Part shown: positions 1 through 9,977 of the stretch, one piece after another
Layout of the letters: the number at the start of each line of letters is the position of its first letter
Position numbering within the stretch: the first letter of the stretch is position 1
Assembly (NCBI GenBank): GCA_026713545.1
Contig: JAPOOG010000064.1
Span: 62,001 to 126,000, forward strand
Source: Bryobacterales bacterium
GTDB taxonomy: Bacteria; Acidobacteriota; Terriglobia; Bryobacterales; UBA6623
Length of the DNA stretch: 64,000 bases
Direction of reading: 5' to 3'
Notes under the pieces: model-generated
Seen by the model: only the letters and a program-made list of their open reading frames with translations
Told to the model about the DNA's origin: nothing
Databases searched by the model: none
Made by a program: the position numbers and the translations under genes

Positions 1-551
1 CGGACGGCTATCCGACTCGCAAGCGGGCGGGCTCCCCAGAGATCGTCAGCGAACCGCCGGTCGCTCCCTCGTCAGGCAAGTATCAGTGGTGGATGAAACC
101 GGAACAAGGCAAGGCTGTCCGCGAATTCGTTGACCAGGGCGGGACGGCGCTTTTCCTGCACAACGTCACGCACGTAGGGCTGACGGACCCTGATTTCCGT
201 CACGTTCTCGGGGCAGCCTACCAAGGCCACCCGCCGATCCGGCCGTTCAAGGTCAAGGTGAAGAACCAGAACCACCCGATCACGCAAGGCGTCAACGACT
301 TCGTCGTGACGGACGAGCAGCATTACATGGAATACGACAAGGACCCGAATCACATCCTGCTGGAGTCGGTGAATGAAGAAGGGCTGGAGTTCCGGGACCT
401 CGGCGCAACCGCCCCGGCAGGATGGGCATATGACTACGGAAAGGGCCGCGTCTGCTATTTTTCACCGGGGCACCTGCTCACCGCGCACTGGAACCCGGAG
501 TACATCAAACTCAAGCAAAACGCGGTCCGATGGCTGCTCAGAAAGAGCTGA
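1..551 (+). CDS. ThuA-domain protein, C-terminal part (5' end outside window)
   Basis: The reading frame is open from the window edge, so only the last ~183 residues are present; the first ATG in the window (93) is internal. The visible part is the C-terminal half of a ThuA (trehalose-utilisation, class-I glutamine-amidotransferase-like) domain: a 'P-E-Q-G-K-A-V-x-x-F-V-D-Q-G-G' helix, then 'F-L-H-N', an 'NHPIT-GV-DF-V-DE-H' block and the ending 'GWAYDYGKGRVCYFSPGH...WLLRK'. ThuA domains are common in secreted proteins of this type of bacterium; their reaction is poorly defined. The same blocks recur in the C-terminal half of the gene at 62228-63787, so the window holds two homologous domains. 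Family assignment is good, function is not known. Confidence 0.8.
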   Translation, partial: DGYPTRKRAGSPEIVSEPPVAPSSGKYQWWMKPEQGKAVREFVDQGGTALFLHNVTHVGLTDPDFRHVLGAAYQGHPPIRPFKVKVKNQNHPITQGVNDFVVTDEQHYMEYDKDPNHILLESVNEEGLEFRDLGATAPAGWAYDYGKGRVCYFSPGHLLTAHWNPEYIKLKQNAVRWLLRKS

Positions 552-586
552 ATCGAAAGTTCCGCGGCGACATCAAGGGCAAACAA

Positions 587-617
587 AAGGCCCGCATCCC
601 CTCAGGGAGCGGGCCTT
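587..617 (-). terminator. Intrinsic terminator of the radical SAM gene
   Basis: A perfect 9-bp stem (AAGGCCCGC at 587-595 with GCGGGCCTT at 609-617) is followed, on the minus strand, by TTTTGTTT. It lies 33 bp past the stop codon of the minus-strand gene ending at 651. On the plus strand there is no T tract, so it mainly suits minus-strand transcription, although the stem could also serve the ThuA gene ending at 551. Confidence 0.7.
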
Positions 618-650
618 GCTGAAACCGGGAGACGAGGGCACTGGGCTCTA

Positions 651-2786
651 CTAATCTCCGCTAACCCCCACCAATTCTTGACCTGCCGGCTTCGCGGCAC
701 CGTTCCCCGAGCCGCTCCCCAAGCCGTTGATCTGAACCAAGCCGGGCTTCGTTGTCTCTTTGAGAACCTGCTCGCGGTACATCTTCATCAACCGATCTTG
801 TTCATCCTTGGTCAGAATCTTCTTCTTCGAAGCTTCCGAACGCGGAATCTCCCCCTTGGCGCGCGCTTCGGCCAGCTTGCGGTCGCGCTCCATGATCTTC
901 TCTTCGTGGGCGTTCGCGGGGCCTACGTAGACTTGCGCACCGCGGACGGCATCGGCTTCGTCGATGGACAGATCGAGCCCGTCCCGGCCCTTGACTTCCT
1001 CGACCTTCTTACCGCCAGCATAGATCTTGTGCCGGCCGTGCTCGCCATACCATTCGCTGAGCGTGGCCGTCATGTGGATCTTCTCGATGATGTTCCGCCA
1101 GCCGATGCCCGTGTTGTAGGCGCAGAAGGAAATCTCGCCCTCTTGCGTGCCGTAGGGAATGATGCACATCTCGGTGCGACGGAAGTCGTAGTTGAACAGG
1201 TCTTGGAACCACATACCGGCAACGAACAGGAAGTTCCACGGGTCATTGCGGCGCGCGACACCCTTGCCGTAATTCTTGCCCGAAAGTCCGAATGACTTAT
1301 CGAACTTCGTCAGCAACGAGAACAGGCTGAACGAAGAGGGCGCCTTCTCCGGATGATAGTTTTTCAGCAGCGCCAAACCCATCTGGAAGTTGGTCATCTT
1401 CGCCGAGCGGGCGCTGTCGGTAATTGTGCGGATGTCCTGCACGAACTGCGGAACGTTGATGAACTCGGCGACCGGAGCCATCTCTTTCGTCTGCTTGTTG
1501 ATCATCAGCGCTGTGCCGACTCCGCAGTTCGGGTGGCAACCACAACTGACTTGCCCCCAGGTGGCTTGCGGGCCGTGCGCCACATCCGCAGCGTCGGCGA
1601 AGGATGACATGATCGAGATGGGGAACCAGTCGCGGTTCGGTTCGGTGATGCCGACCTGCTGCTTGACGTCACGTGCGAGGTGCGAGAGCGTGTAGCGCTG
1701 CCGCAAGCGGCGCTCGTCGGTGATCTCTTCGTCACGGCCCGTGAACGACACCGGCTGGAAAGCGATAAAGGCGACTTTTCCGGGGTTGTCCATTGCGAAC
1801 CGGATGATCGGACCGACCTCTTCGTTGTTCACATTGTTGACGAGAGTCGTGACGAGAATGATCTCCGTGCCCGCCGAGTGCATGTTCTCGATGGCCTTCA
1901 ACTTCACGTCGAACAGGTTGCCGATCTTGCGGTGCGAGTTTGGCTCGTTGCCGATGCCGTCGAACTGCAGATAGGCATAGCGAAGACCCGCGTCGGCCGC
2001 CAGTTCGGCAAATTCCTTGCTCTTGGCAAACTCGATGCCGTTTGTCGCCGCCTGCACCGAGTTGAAGCCTATCTGCCGAGAGTATTGAACGGCCTTGATG
2101 AAGTAAGGCGACATGGTGGGCTCGCCGCCGGAAAACTGCACCGACATCTGCCGGCGCGGCTTGATCTTCATCGCGTTGTCGAGGATGGTTTTGATTTCAT
2201 CCCATTCAAGCTCGTGGACGAAGCCGACCTGGTTGGCGTCCATGAAGCAGGGGTCGCACATCATGTTGCAGCGGTTCGTCAGGTCAACGGTCAGGACGGA
2301 GCCGCGGCCGTACTTGACCGTGCTGCTGCCGTGATTGTGCAGATCCTTGTCGTTGTGGGCGCGGATGTCACGGCCCGGGAAGTTCGACTCGATGTGCTCG
2401 AGGAACTTCGAGTCGATCGCCATGATGTCTTCGACGCGGCCGTGCGTCGGACAGTCCTTGACCATCCAGATCTCGTTGTCGCGCTCGAGGATCGTGGCCT
2501 TGACCTCGCCGACCTTTTGCGACTTGAGAATCTTGTAGTCGACTTCACCGTTGAGGATCGCCTCACGCGCTTCGCGTACGCACTTGGGACAGAGCGAATC
2601 GGTCTGCCGAGGCCAGCCCAGAGGCGGCTTCGACTTTTCCCAGGTCTTGAGCATGGGCTTTTCCGACCAGTTGGGTGTGAACGACGGGTTTGGCGCCTTT
2701 TTCGTGTTGAAGTACTGCACCGCGTTCCACATCCCGGCCGCGGCCTTGGTCAGGCCTTTTTCGACGTACTTAACAGGTCTTTGCAT
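651..2786 (-). CDS. Radical SAM enzyme with N-terminal CxxC module, tetraether/membrane-spanning lipid synthase-like
   Basis: A 711-residue radical SAM protein. Start chosen at 2786 because AGGAGA sits 7 nt upstream; an upstream ATG at 2813 has no ribosome site. Order of motifs: a CPKC pair at residues 66-69 answered by DCPTHG at 111-116 (a zinc-ribbon or rubredoxin-like knuckle), the radical SAM cluster CNMMCDPC (Cys173, 177, 180), GGEP at 220-223, a cysteine-rich CGCHPNC at 415-421, and a C-terminal pair, Cys541 and 'FCAYN' Cys555. This order matches the archaeal MJ0619/Tes family and bacterial homologues tied to membrane-spanning lipids. If the assignment holds, it would couple lipid tails by radical chemistry at the membrane. 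The last ~110 residues are charged and glycine-rich. It stands alone between a terminator and a 333-bp upstream gap. The radical SAM call is certain; the lipid substrate is inferred. Confidence 0.85.
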   Translation of the reverse strand: MQRPVKYVEKGLTKAAAGMWNAVQYFNTKKAPNPSFTPNWSEKPMLKTWEKSKPPLGWPRQTDSLCPKCVREAREAILNGEVDYKILKSQKVGEVKATILERDNEIWMVKDCPTHGRVEDIMAIDSKFLEHIESNFPGRDIRAHNDKDLHNHGSSTVKYGRGSVLTVDLTNRCNMMCDPCFMDANQVGFVHELEWDEIKTILDNAMKIKPRRQMSVQFSGGEPTMSPYFIKAVQYSRQIGFNSVQAATNGIEFAKSKEFAELAADAGLRYAYLQFDGIGNEPNSHRKIGNLFDVKLKAIENMHSAGTEIILVTTLVNNVNNEEVGPIIRFAMDNPGKVAFIAFQPVSFTGRDEEITDERRLRQRYTLSHLARDVKQQVGITEPNRDWFPISIMSSFADAADVAHGPQATWGQVSCGCHPNCGVGTALMINKQTKEMAPVAEFINVPQFVQDIRTITDSARSAKMTNFQMGLALLKNYHPEKAPSSFSLFSLLTKFDKSFGLSGKNYGKGVARRNDPWNFLFVAGMWFQDLFNYDFRRTEMCIIPYGTQEGEISFCAYNTGIGWRNIIEKIHMTATLSEWYGEHGRHKIYAGGKKVEEVKGRDGLDLSIDEADAVRGAQVYVGPANAHEEKIMERDRKLAEARAKGEIPRSEASKKKILTKDEQDRLMKMYREQVLKETTKPGLVQINGLGSGSGNGAAKPAGQELVGVSGD

Positions 2787-2813
2787 GAGGGGGTCTCCTG
2801 ATGCGCTCGGCAA

Positions 2814-3119
2814 GCGTCCTTATGTAGGTCAGTGCGCTGTGCGGGATCAGGCCGAGCGCACCAGACGGAATACACCTTCCGTCCGATACGTCAGCTTAGT
2901 CAAGTGGTGTTGCCGGTGGCTAATGGAAATGATTGAACGGCGCAAATCCGACCCTGTACGGCGATTCCGTAATCTAAACGGCAGCTCCGAGATCAATCTG
3001 CAAATTCGGGATTCAAGTTTTTGAAAGTACATGACATCGCGAGGACAGGCAGCCGGATGCCGTTCGACGGCTCTCGCAGACCCGGCGCAGCAAGGATAAA
3101 CTGACCACCAGCCAGCACC
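2814..3119. other. Intergenic region with a small inverted repeat
   Basis: Divergent spacer between the radical SAM gene and queG, with no credible reading frame. It holds one perfect 7-bp inverted repeat (GACGGAA at 2864-2870, TTCCGTC at 2877-2883), about 80 bp upstream of the radical SAM start, which could be an operator. I see no convincing -35/-10 pair. Confidence 0.4.
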
Positions 3120-4169
3120 ATGGACGCCGATACCGTCAAATCCCTGGCCCGCGAAACCGGCTTCGACCTCGTCGGCATCACTTCAACGGGGCCCACGCCG
3201 GCATCGGCCTTCTACCCGGAGTGGCTGGCCGCCGGGTACCACGGAGAAATGAGTTACCTCGAAGGCCACCGCGGGGTCCTCCGCAGCGAGGCCCGGAAGC
3301 TGCTGACGTCCGCTAAATCTTTGATTTCACTGGGGCTGATCTATGACACTCGCCAACCATACACTCCTGATGTGGAGTTCACTTCCCAAGCCTGGATTTC
3401 CCGCTACGCCTGGGGGGCCGACTATCACGACGTAGTCCGGCGGCTGCTCTATCAACTCGTCGAGCGCATCGAGAAGCAGACCGGCCCGTTCGAACACAAG
3501 GTATGTGTCGATACCGCACCGCTTCTGGAGCGCGCCTACGCCGCCCAAGCCGGGCTTGGCTGGATCGGCAAGAACACTTGCCTCATTAACGAGAAGATCG
3601 GATCCTGGGTCTTCCTGGGCGAGATCCTGACGTCGCTCGAACTGGCATTCGACGACCCGGCCCCGTTCCGCTGCGGCACCTGCACCCGTTGCATCGATGC
3701 CTGTCCGACCGACGCCCTTGTGCCGATCGTACCGACCGCGGGCCCTTCACACGCGCTCGATTCGACCAAGTGCATCTCGTATTGGACCATCGAGCTGCAC
3801 GGCCCCATTCCCGAAGACGACCGCCCCGGCCTGGGCCCGCACGTGTTCGGTTGCGACATCTGTCAGGATGTTTGTCCCTGGAACCGCCGCGCCCCTCAAA
3901 CCGACCGACCCGATTTCCAGCCCCGCAATGCCCTCCCGGAACTGGAGGAGCTGGCGAAACTCACCGAGGATGAGTTCAACGAACGGTTCGCCGACTCGCC
4001 GATCGAACGCGCCCGCTACCGGGGCTTCCTCCGCAATGTGGCGGTGGCGATGGGCAACAGCGGCAACCGCGATTTCCTGCCGCTGCTTGAAAAGCTCGCC
4101 GCCAATCCAGACCCGCTCATCCAGGAACACGCCCGCTGGGCCATCGAACAGATCGGTGCCATCGAGTGA
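3120..4169 (+). CDS. queG: Epoxyqueuosine reductase QueG
   Basis: 349 residues, the normal family length. QueG removes the epoxide oxygen from epoxyqueuosine in tRNA, the last step of queuosine synthesis, using cobalamin and two [4Fe-4S] clusters in the cytoplasm. The sequence shows the N-terminal domain with 'GLGWIGKNTCLI', then two bacterial-ferredoxin cysteine sets, 'CGTCTRCIDACPTDAL' and 'CDICQDVCPWN', and a C-terminal HEAT-like tail. It is not next to other queuosine genes; queC lies 43 kb away at 46695. No strong Shine-Dalgarno sequence is seen. Confidence 0.96.
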   Translation: MDADTVKSLARETGFDLVGITSTGPTPASAFYPEWLAAGYHGEMSYLEGHRGVLRSEARKLLTSAKSLISLGLIYDTRQPYTPDVEFTSQAWISRYAWGADYHDVVRRLLYQLVERIEKQTGPFEHKVCVDTAPLLERAYAAQAGLGWIGKNTCLINEKIGSWVFLGEILTSLELAFDDPAPFRCGTCTRCIDACPTDALVPIVPTAGPSHALDSTKCISYWTIELHGPIPEDDRPGLGPHVFGCDICQDVCPWNRRAPQTDRPDFQPRNALPELEELAKLTEDEFNERFADSPIERARYRGFLRNVAVAMGNSGNRDFLPLLEKLAANPDPLIQEHARWAIEQIGAIE

Positions 4170-4337
4170 GGCGCGCTCCGTCCAGGCCTTGGCCGGGCGG
4201 ACCGTTGCCGCATCGGAAGCCGTCGGTGTGATGACGGGAACATCGCCAAGCCCAGCCTGCAAGCCTCCCCCTGGCGCCGGAGCCGACACCATGACCTACA
4301 TCTCCAGGACGGGACCCTGCGTCCCGCCGTGCTCCGC

Positions 4338-4679
4338 CTATTCCTCGTCTACCGTGCAAAAAACCGGTTGCTGCAGATAGGCCGGGCTCACTCCCTTGGT
4401 CAGCAGCATCAGGCTGTAGCGGCCCGGTTTGATCTTGGGAACAGCAAACCGGATCGAGTCGGCCTTCTGCTCGACCATCTTCACCTTGTGGTCGTTCGTG
4501 CCGTCGGTCAGGAACAAATCCGCTACGGTGTTCCCGTCGAGGCTTTGGCCCTGTGCGACCAATTCGTCACCGGCTTTGCCGTTCGCCGGTTCCACCGACT
4601 TCAAGCGCGGCACTTGCGCGGCAGCGCTTACGGCCAAAAAGGTGACCGAAATCAGAACAACGAACATTCGTCGACGCAT
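4338..4679 (-). CDS. Small secreted IPT/TIG-domain protein
   Basis: 113 residues. Residues 1-21 form a typical Sec signal peptide (MRRR, hydrophobic core, then AAA before 'Q'). The rest is a single immunoglobulin-like IPT/TIG fold: 'VPRLKSVEPANGKAGDELVAQG' style opening strand, then beta-rich sequence ending 'PVFCTVDEE'. A strong AGGAGGT lies 6 nt upstream of the ATG. It stands alone and converges on queG. Exported single TIG domains are usually thought to bind carbohydrate or protein; no catalytic residues are visible. Function unknown. Confidence 0.8.
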   Translation of the reverse strand: MRRRMFVVLISVTFLAVSAAAQVPRLKSVEPANGKAGDELVAQGQSLDGNTVADLFLTDGTNDHKVKMVEQKADSIRFAVPKIKPGRYSLMLLTKGVSPAYLQQPVFCTVDEE

Positions 4680-4789
4680 TGCGGCACCTCCTGATCATGA
4701 GACGTTCCGCTGCCATCCTAGACATCCTTGCTGCCCAAATACAACCCTGGATGCGCGGAAAGGCTTCCCTGCGATACTGTTAACCTCTC

Positions 4790-5572
4790 ATGCGACTCAA
4801 CCGAACCCGACAACTCCTCCAACAAGGCAAGCCCGCTCTCGGATGCGGCCTCGCCCAGCTCGGATCCGCCGAGATCCCCCGCATGTTCGCCGCAGCCGGT
4901 CTTGACTGGATCTTCACCGATACCGAGCACGGCGGTTTCACCACTTCAGTCATTCAAGACCTCGTGCGGACCGCCCTGCTCACACCCATTACTCCGATCG
5001 TGCGCGTCTCCGACCTGCAATACACGCTCGTCGCCCGAGCGCTCGATCAGGGCGCGGAAGGCGTCATCTTCCCGCGCGTCGAAGACCCCGAACGCCTCGC
5101 AGAAGCTGTCAGTTGGACGAAGTACCCGCCCATTGGCATTCGAGGCTACGGACTCATGCCGCAACAACTCGGCTACGAGGCGACCACCTTCCCCGAAGCC
5201 ATCGAGCACATCAACCGAGAGACCCTCGTCGTTTCTCAAGTCGAAACCCAGAAGGCCCTCGATTGTTGTGACGAAATGGCGGCCGTGCCCGGGGTCGACG
5301 TACTGCTGGTCGGCCCCTCCGACCTGTCGATCTCCCTCGGTGTCGGCGGCGAATTCGAAAACCCCAAGCTTATCGCCGGTATCGAGCACGTGATCGAGTG
5401 CTGCCGCAACCACAACAAGTGGACCGGCATTCAGGTTCGCAACCCTCAACTCGCCAAGATGTGGATGGCAAAGGGAATCCAGCTCATCGGCTGCTCGAAC
5501 GAAGCCGTCCTGCTCTGGAACTCCGTGAAAGTCCTGGCTGCCGACCTCCGGGAGGCCCGCGGCGACAGTTGA
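4790..5572 (+). CDS. HpcH/HpaI family class II aldolase
   Basis: 260 residues, full length for the metal-dependent pyruvate aldolases that cleave 4-hydroxy-2-oxo acids such as 2-keto-3-deoxy-rhamnonate or 4-hydroxy-2-oxoheptanedioate. Visible signatures: 'DTEHGG' near residue 45 (general base histidine region), 'ARALDQGAEGVIFPRV' near 82, the metal-binding 'QVETQKAL' glutamate near 148 and 'VDVLLVGPSDLSISLG' near 170 with the metal-binding aspartate. The ATG at 4790 has no Shine-Dalgarno sequence close upstream. It is probably a step of sugar-acid or aromatic catabolism; the exact substrate cannot be read from sequence. Confidence 0.9.
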   Translation: MRLNRTRQLLQQGKPALGCGLAQLGSAEIPRMFAAAGLDWIFTDTEHGGFTTSVIQDLVRTALLTPITPIVRVSDLQYTLVARALDQGAEGVIFPRVEDPERLAEAVSWTKYPPIGIRGYGLMPQQLGYEATTFPEAIEHINRETLVVSQVETQKALDCCDEMAAVPGVDVLLVGPSDLSISLGVGGEFENPKLIAGIEHVIECCRNHNKWTGIQVRNPQLAKMWMAKGIQLIGCSNEAVLLWNSVKVLAADLREARGDS

Positions 5573-5673
5573 TCGGCGTCGATCGCCGCTGACGCGGTTC
5601 GAGACATCACTTCCGACTGGGACTTGCGGCCCTGCGGGGTCTTGAGGCGCCCAATGAAACGGCCGGAGCCGCT

Positions 5674-5705
5674 AAAGGCTGCCGAAAGGACGTTCGGCTG
5701 CCTTT
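5674..5705 (+). terminator. Probable intrinsic terminator
   Basis: Two 13-nt arms (AAAGGCTGCCGAA at 5674-5686, TTCGGCTGCCTTT at 5693-5705) pair with a single T-T mismatch around a 6-nt loop. They lie 100 bp after the aldolase. The downstream T tract is weak, so the call is tentative. Confidence 0.5.
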
Positions 5706-5753
5706 CGCTTAGATCTTTGGGCAAGGGCTGCTTCCCGAGCAGGCATCGTGCTA

Positions 5754-5793
5754 GCCTGCATTCTTCACCTCCACAGGTGGTAAAAATGCAGGT
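5754..5793. repeat. Solo hairpin made of the two termini of the dispersed element
   Basis: CCTGCATT at 5756-5763 and AATGCAGG at 5785-5792 are inverted, with an inner CACCT/AGGTG pairing around the loop. These match the left and right ends of the ~180-bp dispersed element (see 29535-29719) with no interior between them. Located between the aldolase and the PIG-L gene. Confidence 0.65.
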
Positions 5794-5858
5794 CAGTTTC
5801 TCGGATTCGGTGACCGGAGGATTCCGCATCCGAATCGCTCATGAATCAGGAGGATCTC

Positions 5859-6851
5859 ATGAAACGCAGACGCTTCCTTGGCAGCTCTCTCGCGGGTGGA
5901 GCCATGGTGGGTGCGGGCGCGTCCGCACAAGACCGGAAAGCAACGAAGCAGTTCTCTGAACCGGGCGGGAGTAGTTCGACCGACTGGCATGTGGACGAAA
6001 TCATTGTGGAGCGGAAGCAAGCCGGCAAACCCCACAAGGGCAAGATGCTAGCGGCGATCCAGCCTCATTGCGACGACATCCCGATCTACGCCGGCGGCAC
6101 GGTCTTGAAGCTCATCGACGAGGGGTACGAGGGCATCCTGATCAACATGTCGAACGATGAGATGGCGGGCCGGGGCGCGACGTTCGGCGAAGTGATCCGT
6201 AACAACGAACTGGACACTCGCGAGGTTGCGCGGCGCATGGGGTTGAAAGACGTGGAGTTCCTGCTCTACCGCAACCACATCATGGACGGTGCGCAGATGC
6301 TGGAGATGCGGGCCCGGCTGATCTTCCTGTTTCGGCTGTACAAAGTGGACACGATCCTGGTGTACGATCCTTCAGGCCTCTATGAGCGCAATCCGGACCA
6401 CTACACGACGGCAAAGGCCGCCGAGGCAGCGGCCTGGATGTGCGGATCGAAGTGGGACTACCCCGAGCACTTCAAGGCCGGACTGGAACCGTATGCCGTC
6501 AAGGAGCGCTATTACTTCTCGCGGGGGCCGCAACTCACCAATCACGTTGTCGACATAAGCGACTATATCGACAAGAAAGCCTACGTGAACGTCGCGAACG
6601 TTACCCAAGGGCCCGCGGGTGACAATGGCGCGCGCCTCCGCAGGAAGCTCGCCGCTGAAGGCAAGCGGCTACCGTTGCTCGGCGAGGATGACGATACGGC
6701 AAACCTTCAGTACACGAAGCACATCGCGTTACGCCGCGACCGCGAACGGGGGCTGAAGCATGGTCTGGAGTACGGTGAGTACTTCCACTACATCGGGCCG
6801 CCGCAGTCGTACGCGAACCGCTACGTGGCTGAGAATACCGTGCCGCTGTAG
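5859..6851 (+). CDS. Tat-exported PIG-L family deacetylase
   Basis: 330 residues. Start set at 5859, where AGGAGG lies 5 nt upstream; an earlier in-frame ATG at 5841 has no such site. Residues 1-23 are a twin-arginine signal (RRRFLG, then an Ala/Gly-rich core ending ASA). The LmbE/PIG-L zinc motif 'QPHCDD' is at 68-73, with 'GGTVLKLIDEG' following, and 'NPDHYTTAKAAEAAAW' supplies the usual C-terminal His region. The family removes acetyl groups from N-acetylglucosamine-type sugars. This copy would act outside the cytoplasm. It converges on thiC with only 6 bp between stop codons. Family certain, substrate unknown. Confidence 0.88.
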   Translation: MKRRRFLGSSLAGGAMVGAGASAQDRKATKQFSEPGGSSSTDWHVDEIIVERKQAGKPHKGKMLAAIQPHCDDIPIYAGGTVLKLIDEGYEGILINMSNDEMAGRGATFGEVIRNNELDTREVARRMGLKDVEFLLYRNHIMDGAQMLEMRARLIFLFRLYKVDTILVYDPSGLYERNPDHYTTAKAAEAAAWMCGSKWDYPEHFKAGLEPYAVKERYYFSRGPQLTNHVVDISDYIDKKAYVNVANVTQGPAGDNGARLRRKLAAEGKRLPLLGEDDDTANLQYTKHIALRRDRERGLKHGLEYGEYFHYIGPPQSYANRYVAENTVPL

Positions 6852-6857
6852 GAGCAG

Positions 6858-8363
<1,506 letters not shown>

Positions 8364-8418
8364 TCACTCTGCCCTCCCCAACCGACAGGGCCCCTTCTGT
8401 GGAGGGAGCATATTACCC

Positions 8419-8444
8419 TGTTGTAGCCCAATGATAATGTCCCC
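8419..8444. repeat. Left terminal inverted repeat of the insertion sequence
   Basis: 26 bp beginning TGTTGTAGCCCAATG and ending AATGTCCCC; it pairs with 9853-9878 at 19 of 26 positions. Confidence 0.7.
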
Positions 8445-8517
8445 ATGAGCACCCCATAGAAATGTCCCCTAATCATCTGGGGCTCCGAAGGAGGAGCCGA
8501 GATTGGGAAGGACAGGG

Positions 8518-9771
8518 ATGGGCACGAAGGAAATCAGGCTTGGTGAAGTGCTGAGCCGGGTGCAGCGCGGGGATTTGAAGCTGACAGAAGCGGCGGCGTT
8601 GATGGGGGTGAGCTATCGGCAGGCGAAGCGTCTGAAGAAGCTTTACGGCGAGGGAGGGGGCCAGGCGCTGGTGCATGGCCAAGTGGGCCGCCCGTCGAAC
8701 CGCGCCGAAGAACAGCGCCGCGAGCGGGTTGTGGAGTGGGTGCGGGAGCATTACGGGGGAGCGCCTGGGGAGCGCTTTGGGCCGACGCTGGCGGCGGAAC
8801 ATTTGGCATTGGATCACGAGATCGAAGTGCCGCGAGAGACCTTGCGGCGCTGGATGCGGGCGGCCGGTCTGTAGAGCCGCCGCAGGAAGCGCCGGCCGCG
8901 GCGGGCGCACTTTGGCGAGTTGGTGCAACTCGACGGTTCGCACCACCATTGGCTGCAGGGACGTGGACCCAAAGCTTGCCTGATGAACTTCGTCGACGAT
9001 GCGACCGGTCGGGCGCTGTGCCGTTTCTCGGACGAGGAAACGACTTGGGCGGCGGCCGACCTGCTGGAAGCGTGGGTGCATCGATACGGTGTTCCGCAGG
9101 CGTTGTACTGCGATGGGAAGAACGTCTACCAGCGGCGGCCGACGTCACGGGAAGCCATTGAAGGAGTTGAGCCGCAGACGCAGTTTGGACGCATGTGCGC
9201 GAAGCTGGGCATCGGGATCATGGTGGCGTCGTCGCCGCAGGCGAAAGGGCGTGTGGAGCGCCACCACGGCATCCATCAAGACCGCCTGATCAAGAAGCTG
9301 CGGCTGGCGGGGATCAGCGGTTACGAGGCGGCGAACCGCTATCTGCAGGCGGGCTATCTGGAGGAGCACAACGCCCGCTTCGCGCGGCACCCGGCGGCGG
9401 CGGACTTTCACCGGCGTGTAGCAAAGGGCCTGGACCTGAGAGGGGTGTTTTGTTTGGAAGCTGAACGGGTGGTCTCGAACGACTTGGTGGTGCGTTTTGA
9501 GAATCGCTTCTTGCAGTTGAAGCCCAAGCGGAATCAAGACCTGGGAGCGGGAGCACGAGTGACGGTGCAACAAGCGCGGGGTGGGGATCTGCGAGTGCTG
9601 CACCAGGACCTGAAGGTGGCCTTCGAGCCGCTGGCGCGGCCGCAACCGCAACGCCATGCTGAGCCGCGGCCTCGCAGGGCGCCGCTGCCACCGCTACCGC
9701 GGCCACCAGCGGCCGACCATCCTTGGCGGCGCTACCCGGCCGTGAAAAAAAACGGCGCGGCGGCGCGGTAG
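8518..9771 (+). pseudogene. ISNCY-like DDE transposase interrupted by an in-frame TAG
   Basis: The frame from ATG 8518 (AAGGACAGGG just before) runs to a TAG at 8872-8874, and the same frame continues without any other stop to 9771. The N-terminal part holds a helix-turn-helix ('LKLTEAAALMGVSYRQAKRL'). The C-terminal part holds the catalytic core: 'VQLDGSHH' (first Asp), 'LYCDGKN' (second Asp) and 'AKGRVERHHG' (Glu), then a proline-rich tail. The stop falls in 'AGL-stop-SRRRKRR', where relatives as I remember them have Trp, so a TGG to TAG change is the simplest explanation. Restart at the internal ATG 8920 or amber readthrough are alternatives. The catalytic triad is intact, so decay looks recent. 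Confidence 0.82.
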
Positions 9772-9852
9772 GCTGTGGAAATGACGGAAATCGCTGCTGC
9801 GATTCCCACATTCCCACAGCCACGACGACGACGATTCTCTCTTGACGTACAA

Positions 9853-9878
9853 GGGGACATTTCTATTGGGCGTTGACA
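9853..9878. repeat. Right terminal inverted repeat of the insertion sequence
   Basis: 26 bp from GGGGACATT to GTTGACA; partner of 8419-8444. Confidence 0.7.
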
Positions 9879-9908
9879 TTCGCCTCGCCGCGTGGTGAGA
9901 AATGCAGG
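9879..9908 (+). repeat. Right-half copy of the dispersed element, cut off by the insertion sequence
   Basis: The 30 bp from TTCGCCTCGCC to TGCAGG match the last ~30 bp of the full element. They begin at the first base after the insertion-sequence end; the rest of the element is absent on the other side of the insertion sequence. Confidence 0.65.
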
Positions 9909-9977
9909 CTAGTTGAGTTACACTCTTGAGAGGTCTATTTGCCCTCACTCTCACGCACAGTTCATTCAGGAGACGCC

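Larger units (their letters stand above)
8419..9878 (+). mobile_element. ISNCY-like insertion sequence with 26-bp imperfect terminal inverted repeats
   Basis: The left end 8419-8444 and the reverse complement of 9853-9878 agree at 19 of 26 positions, sharing TGT, GCCCAAT and AATGTCCCC. A second AATGTCCCC lies just inside the left end (8461-8469). Between the ends is one transposase frame interrupted by an amber codon. I see no clear target-site duplication. The left end sits upstream of thiC; the right end directly abuts a truncated copy of the dispersed repeat at 9879. The total size of about 1.46 kb suits a single-gene element. Confidence 0.8.

Noticed and set aside
1680-2801. A plus-strand open frame of 373 codons opposite the radical SAM gene
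   Set aside because: Antisense shadow; all cluster motifs are on the minus strand.
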